Below, in pieces: positions 7,426-15,586 of a DNA stretch of 40,356 bases. The stretch is taken from positions 1-40,356 of IMG/VR virus record IMGVR_UViG_3300034073_001277; one strand, 5' to 3'. Positions within the stretch are counted from its first letter, which is position 1. Each line of letters opens with the position of its first letter. The translations under genes were made by a program, and so were the position numbers. This DNA is from a virus. The notes beneath the pieces are model-generated. The model was not told the origin of the DNA. It saw only the letters and a list, made by a program, of their open reading frames with translations, and ran no database searches.

Positions 7426-9240
7426 TTAGACACTCCCCGCTATTACTTGGATGTTCATCGGATCGGCAAGCGGTTTTTTGTTGATTACGTTTCCAACCTC
7501 AAGCCCCATTTCGCGAGCCATTCGCTTTGACATTTGATCTAGGACGATTGCCGACTGCCGTGTGTACTCCATGATGCGAGCCTGCACTACATCGCCACTT
7601 CCTCGCGTCAACAAGCGGCCCGAAACTGCCGTCCCTTGTTGCACACTCTTTTCTACCTTCTCCATCGAATCCTTAATCGTGTTGACTGCTTCAGGGTCCG
7701 CCTGCCCGAGTTGCCCGAGCCCCTTCAGTTCTGGTGCATCGACGCGTAGTTTCAGATTCATTGATTCCTTAAGCCTATCGGTTCGATCTCTCACCTTGCG
7801 ATCGTACTCATCGGCTAGCTTCAGTGCCGACTCCCCAACATTGCGAGCAAGTAGCTTTTCCGTATCGGTCGCTGTCCGCAGTGCCATCTTTGGTAGTTCT
7901 TTTGTCGATGCCTCGAAGCCGTCCGTAAGCCCTGCGTAAATTCCATTCCCGAGCTTCTCAATCAACCCATCAAATCCGCCTTCCATACCCGAGCTGATCC
8001 AGCCCATGATGGTTCCCCAGAACTCGCCGATATTACGTCCGAAGTTCTTCAACGCCGTCCACGAGCTAACGAGTGCGTCACGAATCAGGTTGAAAAAGTT
8101 ATCTTTAAACCACGTCATGTACTGCGGAATGATGACCGTGAAGATATGTGCGATGTTGTTTGCAAACTGTGTCAGCGTCAGTGCCGCCGAGTCAATTGCC
8201 AACTGAATCACAGTTGGGAACTCTACCCATGCGACCTCCATCATCGTCAACGCTTTGATGACATAAGTCGCCATGTTGTCAATGGTCCGCGTCAACATCT
8301 CGCTCGTATATTCGCCTCTGCCGAATGACTCTGTAAAGTAATTCGACAAACTCGCGAGCATCGATATCATCGCCTCAACGGTTGTTCCAACAACAACCGC
8401 AGTCGCTTGCATCGCCTCCATGAACGCATCGATATAGGGTTGCAGCCCCTCGAATCCGTTGTTCACCAAGTCGATTGCCGGACCTAATGCCGATTGCAGC
8501 GTTTCAGCGAATACCGCAAGCCCCGTATGAACCACCTTGTAAATCGGTGCGAACAACGCCCCAATCTTCTCCGACAGGTCACCAAACGCACCCGCCGAGC
8601 GTTCCATTGCTCCCTTGGTTGTGTCCGCGTCCGCTTGTAGCTTCTGAAGCCCCGTCGATGCCGCTTGCGTAATCAATGCAAGCTTTTCTTCTTCAGTCGT
8701 CGCGGTCCTGATTCCAGGAATCAACTCTTGCAACGCATTGGCGTTCCCATTGGTCGCCTGCATTACCTTCTTGAGTGCTTCAGCCTGATTGATGCCGAAA
8801 GCTTCAGCCAACCCGACCGCAGCCGTCACAAGCTCATCGCTCGTATCTTTTGAGGCTCCCATTGCCTCAGCTTGCCTGAGCAGTGCCAGCGTCGTCTCAT
8901 CGCCTACGTTAGTCGCAATCTGAAGCGATGCGGCATAGTCAAGCTGTGCTTGCGTCATGCCCCTCGCGGCTTCTTCTTGCGTGTTGAACGCCGCGACGCT
9001 GGCTTCCATTCCCTTGAATGCCGCCGTGATCCCAGCCATCGCAGCCTGTGCCGCCATCGTCGCGGCTTTGAGCGCGATGAATCCCTTAATCGCAAAGTCA
9101 AACGTCTTTTGCGTCCTATTGGTCTGCTCCGACGCTTTGCCCATCGTCTGTGCAAGCTTCTCGGTGTTCTTGCCGATCGACTTCAAGACCTCGGAGGCCT
9201 GATCCTGTGCCGCGATTACGATGCTCACATCATCAGCCAC
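7426..9240 (-). CDS. Tail tape measure protein
   Basis: This 604-residue protein sets tail length and is carried in the tail tube lumen. It begins with a long helical, Ala/Gln-rich region and has hydrophobic helices around residues 50-80 and 280-400 (for example TMAAQAAMAGITAAF), typical of tape measures. It follows the tail chaperone pair, as in most siphoviruses. At roughly 1.5 angstrom per residue the tail would be about 90 nm. The gene overlaps the chaperone extension by 8 nt. Confidence 0.88.
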   Translation of the reverse strand: MADDVSIVIAAQDQASEVLKSIGKNTEKLAQTMGKASEQTNRTQKTFDFAIKGFIALKAATMAAQAAMAGITAAFKGMEASVAAFNTQEEAARGMTQAQLDYAASLQIATNVGDETTLALLRQAEAMGASKDTSDELVTAAVGLAEAFGINQAEALKKVMQATNGNANALQELIPGIRTATTEEEKLALITQAASTGLQKLQADADTTKGAMERSAGAFGDLSEKIGALFAPIYKVVHTGLAVFAETLQSALGPAIDLVNNGFEGLQPYIDAFMEAMQATAVVVGTTVEAMISMLASLSNYFTESFGRGEYTSEMLTRTIDNMATYVIKALTMMEVAWVEFPTVIQLAIDSAALTLTQFANNIAHIFTVIIPQYMTWFKDNFFNLIRDALVSSWTALKNFGRNIGEFWGTIMGWISSGMEGGFDGLIEKLGNGIYAGLTDGFEASTKELPKMALRTATDTEKLLARNVGESALKLADEYDRKVRDRTDRLKESMNLKLRVDAPELKGLGQLGQADPEAVNTIKDSMEKVEKSVQQGTAVSGRLLTRGSGDVVQARIMEYTRQSAIVLDQMSKRMAREMGLEVGNVINKKPLADPMNIQVIAGSV

Positions 9241-9580
9241 GATACCGCTCCTTTGCCGACTCTGACTCGATCCTGTTTACGTCTGAAGTAAAGCGGCTGT
9301 AAAGCTCCAGGAACCACCACGACTGATCCAGCAACCCACCAGCAACCGGCCACTGGCCTTTGTCCGCATGGATTGCATAGCTCACCGCGTCGCTCATATC
9401 CCACCCGACGTATTCCCTCGGGCAACGGTCGATCACAATGGTTCCCTCGCCACCGCATACCGCACAATCGCCGCCCAGCTCCTCGCACTCTGGGCAAGCG
9501 ATCTCAATCGTCTCTGCCTCCGTGGGCTGATCAAAGCACGATCCCCCGCACGCTCGGCAGAGCTTGCCGCATCTCATCAA
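9233..9580 (-). CDS. Tail assembly chaperone C-terminal extension, zinc-ribbon (gpT-like)
   Basis: This ORF lies in the -1 frame relative to the upstream chaperone and is open through the slippery site, so it is probably made mainly as a fusion of 221 residues. It encodes four paired cysteine motifs (CRACGG, CPEC, CAVCGG), a zinc-ribbon arrangement. Its apparent start is TTG 9580/ATG 9577 within the overlap. Fusion proteins of this kind bind the tape measure during tail assembly. Confidence 0.75.
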   Translation of the reverse strand: MMRCGKLCRACGGSCFDQPTEAETIEIACPECEELGGDCAVCGGEGTIVIDRCPREYVGWDMSDAVSYAIHADKGQWPVAGGLLDQSWWFLELYSRFTSDVNRIESESAKERYRG

Positions 9581-9897
9581 TGCGGCGACTCTGACTTTTT
9601 TTTGTCGTCCTCCGATAGCATCTGCTCCGCAATCGTTGCCGACACTACCTCGAACTGTTGCCGCTCGTTGAGCCTGTCGAGTAGCTCATCGGTTGCATCT
9701 GGTACGCAAATCAGAAACGCCTCCTCTGCGATGTCGTAGACTCTCGCAGCACTCTCCGGCGTTTTGTCCAACTGCTTAACCTCGTTCATCAGGCTCACGA
9801 TCCGTCGCTTCTGCCTGCCATTCAGTGCTACGACCTCGATCTCATGACCGTTGCCGTAGCCTACCTTAAAACGCTCACCCGGTTCGATTGCTCTCAT
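9577..9897 (-). CDS. Tail assembly chaperone (gpG-like)
   Basis: The 106-residue protein lies between the tail tube and tape measure genes and ends SEDDKKKSESPH at an A8 run. The zero frame reads A AAA AAG near the end, the slippery heptamer used by E. coli dnaX. A -1 shift joins it to the following zinc-ribbon ORF. The gene order and frame relationship match the lambda G/GT arrangement. Confidence 0.82.
   Translation of the reverse strand: MRAIEPGERFKVGYGNGHEIEVVALNGRQKRRIVSLMNEVKQLDKTPESAARVYDIAEEAFLICVPDATDELLDRLNERQQFEVVSATIAEQMLSEDDKKKSESPH
9596..9603 (-). promoter_or_regulatory. Programmed -1 frameshift slippery site
   Basis: Eight consecutive A residues on the minus strand give the heptamer A AAA AAG in the zero frame. 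The -1 frame has no stop from here to 9233. The shift site is 18 nt before the zero-frame stop. Confidence 0.75.
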
Positions 9898-9916
9898 GCT
9901 GACTCTGCCTCGCTGA

Positions 9917-10855
9917 CTAGGCTGTAGGAGTAAAGATAAAACGGAGTTCCTGGTCCGTCGTCGTGCTGTTTTTCAGGCAAGCCCACTCGATGTCATGGAT
10001 CACCATCCCGTTGCGGTCGCCTTCCTGAGCGTTGAGAATCTGAGCTACCGGAGCCTCGATCTCTAGCGTCGATGTGTTCGGTCCATCAAGCACTACCGAG
10101 AACTCTCCAGTACCCGCAGCAATCCAGTCCGCGAACGTCGTCGTTGGTACGCTCAGCGAAGTAAACTCTGGGTTCGCAGTGATACGAGGGTTGCGGTTTG
10201 TAATCAGGGCGGTCGAGTACCCTGCCGCCGTGCTTGCATCCTCGCGAAGGATGACGTTGTTGCCCGCGTCGATTGTCACTTGCTCGACTTTCAGATTGTC
10301 GCTTGTGTAGGCAACCGTTGCCGATGCGAACCTGAGCGGTGCCGCCGTCGGGTATGTCGGTGCGATCATCGGCGTCGATGTCGGGTCTTGCCACACGCCG
10401 GTAAACGTCCAGTCGATGTAGCCCATGCGTCCAGCCGGCAATACCATTTGGAACGTACCCGCAGCTCCCGCAAGGAACTTCTTTACGCCGTCCATGAAGC
10501 AAGCGATCGTCACCGTCTTGACGTTGCTCCCTGGTGCTTCAGTCACCGGGTTGAACGTGCCAGAGGTATCGACCCAACCACATGCTGGCAACAACACCGA
10601 CGCCCATGTAGGCTCTGTCGATGTTCCATCCCAGCCTAGATCGGTTCGGAAGCTCAGCGTCCCACCATACGCACCAGGGACTGCCGACAGGTAATTGAAT
10701 CCGCCTTGTCCCTCGCGTTCTTCCATCGTGATGTTCGCCTGAGCCATCACGTTGTAAGCGTTGAATGCTCCTTCGCTATTGGTAAGCGATTCCGCAGTTC
10801 CGGGAGTCGCTTCGATCTTGGCTGCGAATACTCGCTTTCGTTTTAGCATCGTCAT
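9917..10855 (-). CDS. Major tail tube protein
   Basis: The 312-residue protein is positioned directly before the tail chaperone genes. It has the composition of tail tube proteins: an N-terminal KIEATPGTAES segment, many beta strands and a C-terminal immunoglobulin-like rich region ending ELRFIFTPTA. GGGAG lies 9 nt upstream of ATG 10855. It should polymerise into the tail tube around the tape measure protein. Confidence 0.82.
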   Translation of the reverse strand: MTMLKRKRVFAAKIEATPGTAESLTNSEGAFNAYNVMAQANITMEEREGQGGFNYLSAVPGAYGGTLSFRTDLGWDGTSTEPTWASVLLPACGWVDTSGTFNPVTEAPGSNVKTVTIACFMDGVKKFLAGAAGTFQMVLPAGRMGYIDWTFTGVWQDPTSTPMIAPTYPTAAPLRFASATVAYTSDNLKVEQVTIDAGNNVILREDASTAAGYSTALITNRNPRITANPEFTSLSVPTTTFADWIAAGTGEFSVVLDGPNTSTLEIEAPVAQILNAQEGDRNGMVIHDIEWACLKNSTTTDQELRFIFTPTA

Positions 10856-10856
10856 C

Positions 10857-11435
10857 TTAAATCGCTCCCGATTGCTTTAGTTTCTGGAATCTGATTCGTC
10901 GCTCGATCTGCTTCCGCAGTTCCTTCTCAGCATCCTTGCGAATGCCTTTGTCTTTATTGCTTCTGACGTACACGCCCCACACCGACGGCCCGCTCTTTTT
11001 GTGGATCGGTAGTCTCGATTTACCTTCGCGTTTGAATACGTTCCCACGCCAAGATATTTTCATTACTCCGGGCTTTGGACCCTGGAACGCACTCGGTATA
11101 AACTTCCGGCCTTGCGTTTTGCTGATCTTATAAACGACGCCCTTCTTGTTCTGCTTTGCACCAAAGTGTCGCAGTGATAGCCTCGCGGTCTTGACCACCG
11201 TTACCGATGCTCGTAGCTCTTTCCTCTTCGACCTCTGGCCCCTGATCGATGGCTTGATAATCTTTTGAGCGACCGCAAGTTCTCCGGCCACCGGCTTCAC
11301 TACCTTGCGTAGCGTTTTCTTCTGTGTCTCATTGATCGCAGTCGTAACCTCTCTCACGACCTTCACGGGGCTTGCGTTCATTACCTTGCGGAGCTTCTCA
11401 ATCTGCCGCTTGTCAATCTTGATCGCTGCAACCAC
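10857..11435 (-). CDS. Minor tail protein Z-like
   Basis: The product has 192 residues and is very basic (Lys/Arg-rich throughout), as in the gpZ family of prophage minor tail proteins, which act at the head-proximal end of the tail in lambda. It starts at GTG 11435 with GAGG 9 nt upstream. It sits between the tail completion and tail tube genes, matching the lambda order. Confidence 0.72.
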   Translation of the reverse strand: MVAAIKIDKRQIEKLRKVMNASPVKVVREVTTAINETQKKTLRKVVKPVAGELAVAQKIIKPSIRGQRSKRKELRASVTVVKTARLSLRHFGAKQNKKGVVYKISKTQGRKFIPSAFQGPKPGVMKISWRGNVFKREGKSRLPIHKKSGPSVWGVYVRSNKDKGIRKDAEKELRKQIERRIRFQKLKQSGAI

Positions 11436-11438
11436 CGA

Positions 11439-11942
11439 CTACATCCTCACGTTGTAAGGATTGTTTTCGTCGGTCCTGTACCGCACCAGCAAAGGTAGGT
11501 TCGCACCATCGATCCCAGTACCGTCATCCTCGATCGGCTCAGTCGAATCGAACTCAGCATCGATCGCCAAGTTGTCGAAGTTGTGCCATGTTGCCTGGTT
11601 ATTTGTGATCGCCTTCATCGCCTCGAACACCATCAAATTTACATAGGTATCCGATGGCGTTTCGTCGAACTCACTAGGTATCACATGGCAACGAATGTTG
11701 AACGCCTGTTGCCGACACACCGCAGGCGGGTTGCCCTCATGGTCAAGCTCCGGAACTCTCTCGTTTGCTCCCATCGTCAACACGATCTGCTTGTCCGTCG
11801 GTGTGTAGGTGTCCTTGCGGTTGTACCTCACCACCTCTGAAACGTAGATGTACGACGACACTCCAGCGGTCAACAGCATCAGGCGATCGTAGATCACCTG
11901 AGCAATGCGTTCGACGACTGGACTCGCAGCACTTAACGACAT
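11439..11942 (-). CDS. Tail terminator / completion protein (gpU-like)
   Basis: The 167-residue protein begins with a helix containing VERIAQVIYDRLMLL, a pattern seen in phage tail completion proteins. It lies between the head-tail joining protein and the gpZ-like protein. It overlaps the upstream gene by 10 nt. The assignment rests on position and general pattern. Confidence 0.62.
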   Translation of the reverse strand: MSLSAASPVVERIAQVIYDRLMLLTAGVSSYIYVSEVVRYNRKDTYTPTDKQIVLTMGANERVPELDHEGNPPAVCRQQAFNIRCHVIPSEFDETPSDTYVNLMVFEAMKAITNNQATWHNFDNLAIDAEFDSTEPIEDDGTGIDGANLPLLVRYRTDENNPYNVRM

Positions 11943-12298
11943 TCGAGTTGTAGCATTCCGTTATCGTGTTCCTGCATCCGAGTGATCCGGCGTGTTGTTG
12001 CCGTCTCACCCTCACGCTCTGGGAAAGCCAACGAATCTCGACTCACATCAATCTCCGAACTAGCTATCCCGAGCGTCGAACTATTCGCCACGTACACCGT
12101 AAAGATCGGTATCGCGTGTTCTCCATCCTGGTTCAGCACCTCAACAATGGGCCGCTCAATCACTGCCGCGATGCTCCTGTTGGCACGGTACGCACGACCC
12201 ACGTACTGGTACGGGATGTACGTCACCGTCTCCGCAAAGTCGGAGGTGTTCAAGAACACCACCGACGCATCGTTAGCTATCTGATCTCGCAGCGTCAT
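11933..12298 (-). CDS. Head-tail joining protein (gpFII-like)
   Basis: The 121-residue, beta-rich protein begins MTLRDQIANDASVVFLNTSDFAE, which resembles head-tail adaptor proteins of the lambda FII type. It follows the capsid and decoration genes. It probably forms the interface to which a finished tail attaches. Confidence 0.65.
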   Translation of the reverse strand: MTLRDQIANDASVVFLNTSDFAETVTYIPYQYVGRAYRANRSIAAVIERPIVEVLNQDGEHAIPIFTVYVANSSTLGIASSEIDVSRDSLAFPEREGETATTRRITRMQEHDNGMLQLECR

Positions 12299-12301
12299 TG
12301 C

Positions 12302-12961
12302 TTAGACTCGCTTCGAAACGATCTTCACGTAGTCGATGACTACCGAGTCCGTGTTGGTGTCGGAGGTCTTTTGCAACTGAACGTAAGGCTGCAAGCCTGC
12401 CGAGTAGTTGCTCATGTCGAACGTGGTTGACGATGCAACGCGAACGCCATCGACATAGAACTTCACATTTGACTTGCCGCCAGTGAAGTCAATCACGAAT
12501 CGCTTGTAGGTTGCAACCAAGGTTGCACCTGTCGCGATGTCGTCTTTGTCGTTGGTGCCGTCGTCGGTCTCAACGACCAGCGAGTTCGACCCGATTAGCC
12601 GGAACGAGGCGTGAGCTGCCAGCGAGTCAATCGCATCGTTGCGAGCCGAGCAAAGGCCAAACGCCAAGCTGGTCGCACTGTCCAGCGTTGCCACGGTCTT
12701 CACGCGAAGCTCGATTGAATGCAGAAGATCGATGTCGAAGTTCAGGACGTCACTTTTGAACAAGCACACGTTTTGAATTTCTTCGGTGCTGCTAAGAGCC
12801 AAAGTTGCTTCGCCATTGATGCCGCCTACTGTGTAGGTAGGCGTACCGCTGGAACTGGTGTCGGCGATGTCCCACTGATCTGAACCACCGGGGCTCGCGG
12901 TCAGCGTTTGAGGTCCGAGAAAGTCCTCGATGTACTCGACAAAATCTTGAATACCTGCCAT
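12302..12961 (-). CDS. Putative capsid decoration protein, jelly-roll fold
   Basis: The 219-residue protein follows the capsid gene, with GGAG before ATG 12961. It has the pattern of a concanavalin/LamG-like beta sandwich: alternating hydrophobic strands, YKRFVIDFTGGKSNVKFYVDG, and a long Ser/Thr-rich loop. Decoration or capsid surface binding is inferred from its place between capsid and head-tail genes. Confidence 0.6.
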   Translation of the reverse strand: MAGIQDFVEYIEDFLGPQTLTASPGGSDQWDIADTSSSGTPTYTVGGINGEATLALSSTEEIQNVCLFKSDVLNFDIDLLHSIELRVKTVATLDSATSLAFGLCSARNDAIDSLAAHASFRLIGSNSLVVETDDGTNDKDDIATGATLVATYKRFVIDFTGGKSNVKFYVDGVRVASSTTFDMSNYSAGLQPYVQLQKTSDTNTDSVVIDYVKIVSKRV

Positions 12962-13012
12962 CTGATAATCTCCGTTAGCTGATTGATAATTGGAAAAACT
13001 TACCGGCTACAA

Positions 13013-15586
13013 TCAGCCAGCGTTCTTGAACAGGCCTCGGAAGTCGATCGCTGCGACGCCCCAGGTCTGACGCACCTTGTACTTGTAGCAGTCCTTATCG
13101 AAGTCCCATTCGTTCTCAAGGACGGGGCTCTCCTCGCCTTGAAGGAACGTGATCTCGACGGTATCGACTTGCGTTGGGCTTGCTGCCAAGTACCAAGCCG
13201 TGGCACTGTTTGCATCGAGTACTGGCTCGATAACAACAGCCAGCGGACGCGATCCATTCGGCCCGTAGATGTTGAGGGTGTTGCTGTTACCCGTCGTCGA
13301 TGAACCACCAGCGAGTGGATCGCTGAACGATCCCACCAACTGCAACGCCGTTGCACCCAATGCAGCCGGAACGATCAACGTCGCGGGAACGATGTTGAGG
13401 ATCGCATCGCTGTTCAGGCCCTTCTTTGTCATCATCGAAAGGAACCCAGCGTTCAGAGTTGTAACGCTCGGGGCTCCGGTCGAGCCTGCAAGGTTCGCGT
13501 GACCGCCTGCCGATGTCTGAGCTGTCGAATTAAACAACGCCCCGCCATCGCTCAGGTTCGCGTTGGCAGTCAGCACCCCGTAAACGGTTGCGTTCTGCTT
13601 GCGTCGACACGCTGCACCCTGCATCGACGGGATGCGAGAGATAGCATCGAGGTCATCATTGACGACCGTTTCCCACGACACCGTGAAAACCGAGCCGTAC
13701 TTCTCGACCTGGTAGCTTTCCTTGGAGTCGCTCATGCGGCTCTCGGGATAGTCGCCCTTCTCGGGAACCATCTCGGGGTTGCCAACTTCGCTGAAGCGGA
13801 TGCGGTTGATTGCCTTGAAGTCTGCCACGCTGGTTCCCTGTCGAGCCCACTGACTCCAGGTGTACGGGGCTTCTTCGTAGCCTGCCAACAATGTTTTGTT
13901 TGCAGCATCCAAAAGGAGGTTCGCAAAGCTTCCAGTGGTATGGTAAGCATCTCGCTGGATGTTGTGACGGTTGATCGTTGGTTGATGACCCAACGCAATC
14001 AAGGCAACGTCCTTCGGTGCTAGCCGTCGGGTGTTGACACCCATTCTCTCAACGAAGCTCTCGGCCAGTTGACGCAACCCAGCGTACCGAAACTCATCGG
14101 ATCCCGGTGCTTGGTCAACCTTCATGCGGATACCCGCACTCGTCGCGGCTCGCTGAATCAATCCAGCCTTGGCCGCTGCGTAAAACTTGTCTGCTTCCGA
14201 CTCTGTTACTCGCACTTGTGTAGCTCCTTGTCCGAGCGGTTTGTTTGCAGCTCGCTCGATAATCAGCTTGCGAGCATCTGAAATAGAAACACCCTCATCG
14301 CAGAGCTTCTCCGCAAAGCTCCTCTCGATCTTCAACTGGTCACACGCTGCCGTAATCTCGCGGCGACGCTCTCTGTCAATCTTCATCGCACGATCGACAG
14401 CCATCTTCAGTTCTTCCTCTTTGTCCATGCCTTCAGCCTTCTCAACTTCCTCGTCCATGGCTTGGCTCATTTCTTCCTTCGGCTCCTCATCCATCGCACT
14501 CTCGATCTCCTCCATCTCTGGCTCGCTCTTGCTTGCCATGTAGCCCGCCATCCATTGCAACGCAGCTTCGGCGTCTGCGATCTCTGCGGGCATTCCGAGA
14601 GCCTGTAGTTGTTTTGCTAGTCCTTCGTCCATTCGCTTGATCTCCTCTGGTAGATCGGTATAGCTGCGTCGCACCACCGACCGCTCGTCGGCTCCAGTTG
14701 CGACCAAGGAAGCGTCAGTCGGCGTCCACCGCGTAACGATGTCAGCCGGTCCATCGACGACGCCTCCTCGGCGTGTCGTGTACGTTTTGCCTCGCTCCAC
14801 AAACGCCACCTCTCTCGGTGTCGCCGTGATCGAGAAGTCTGTTAGGTGTCCATCAAGTAGCTTTTGGTATGCCCGTTGGCTTTCCTCGTCGCTCGCGAAA
14901 TAAGCCTCGCCCACAAGCTCATCACCATCGACGCGAAGGTTACGGACCGAGCCCAGCACATTGGCCACTGTTGAGCGGTCGTGGCTGTCAACGATCGGCA
15001 ACTGGTTACGCCCACCGCGTAGCTCGATGCCGTCCATCTCTAGAACCTCGCGAAGAACGATCCCGCGTGATCTGTCGTAGCGTTCCACCGGATTCTCAGT
15101 TGCCACAACCACACCGACGCTTCGATTCTCTGGCTGTGCAGTCTCGCTGCGAATCTCCGCAAAACGCATCACCATCCGTGACTCGGGTACGGTGTCGATT
15201 CTCGTTCGCTTGATCTTGCCTTTGTCCATTCCTGCTCGCTCCTTAGAGTCCGCCGCGTCCATCTGCTTTGCTAGCTTTGAAGCCCACGCCTTCCCAGCAT
15301 CACCACCCCACAATGCCCAGGCGATTCGCCCAGCACTCGGGAAGCCCTCCTCGCCCGGTTCCCAGCCTTCGCCCTTCTCGTCTACCGCGTGCCTCGCGAA
15401 GTAGCTATTCATTCGCCTCGCCGTCTCTGGCGAGATGTTCTTGCCGTTCGACAAGTCACGAGCCCTTGCAACACCGACCTCGGTTCCACCGCGTCCATAC
15501 TCACGACGCCACTCCAAGCCCTTTGCGGCTTCTTCGCGGACGCCCTTCGGAGGCTTAAAATCGATATGGTCGTACTTAGCCACCAT
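13013..15586 (-). CDS. Prohead protease-scaffold-major capsid fusion
   Basis: A single 857-residue polypeptide contains at least three parts. Residues 1-115 carry a small domain known at the start of other phage proteins (GLEWRREYGRGGTEVGVARA; PSAGRIAWALWGGD). Residues 130-270 are an S78/U35-type prohead protease with H202 in SHD and S252 in TDFSITATP. Residues 310-430 are acidic and helical, like a scaffold. About 470-857 is a major capsid domain (PYTWSQWARQGTSVADFKA; SWETVVNDDLDAI; ITFLQGEESPVLENEWDF). Self-cleavage should release the capsid protein. ATG 15586 is preferred because GAGG lies 9 nt upstream. Confidence 0.85.
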   Translation of the reverse strand: MVAKYDHIDFKPPKGVREEAAKGLEWRREYGRGGTEVGVARARDLSNGKNISPETARRMNSYFARHAVDEKGEGWEPGEEGFPSAGRIAWALWGGDAGKAWASKLAKQMDAADSKERAGMDKGKIKRTRIDTVPESRMVMRFAEIRSETAQPENRSVGVVVATENPVERYDRSRGIVLREVLEMDGIELRGGRNQLPIVDSHDRSTVANVLGSVRNLRVDGDELVGEAYFASDEESQRAYQKLLDGHLTDFSITATPREVAFVERGKTYTTRRGGVVDGPADIVTRWTPTDASLVATGADERSVVRRSYTDLPEEIKRMDEGLAKQLQALGMPAEIADAEAALQWMAGYMASKSEPEMEEIESAMDEEPKEEMSQAMDEEVEKAEGMDKEEELKMAVDRAMKIDRERRREITAACDQLKIERSFAEKLCDEGVSISDARKLIIERAANKPLGQGATQVRVTESEADKFYAAAKAGLIQRAATSAGIRMKVDQAPGSDEFRYAGLRQLAESFVERMGVNTRRLAPKDVALIALGHQPTINRHNIQRDAYHTTGSFANLLLDAANKTLLAGYEEAPYTWSQWARQGTSVADFKAINRIRFSEVGNPEMVPEKGDYPESRMSDSKESYQVEKYGSVFTVSWETVVNDDLDAISRIPSMQGAACRRKQNATVYGVLTANANLSDGGALFNSTAQTSAGGHANLAGSTGAPSVTTLNAGFLSMMTKKGLNSDAILNIVPATLIVPAALGATALQLVGSFSDPLAGGSSTTGNSNTLNIYGPNGSRPLAVVIEPVLDANSATAWYLAASPTQVDTVEITFLQGEESPVLENEWDFDKDCYKYKVRQTWGVAAIDFRGLFKNAG

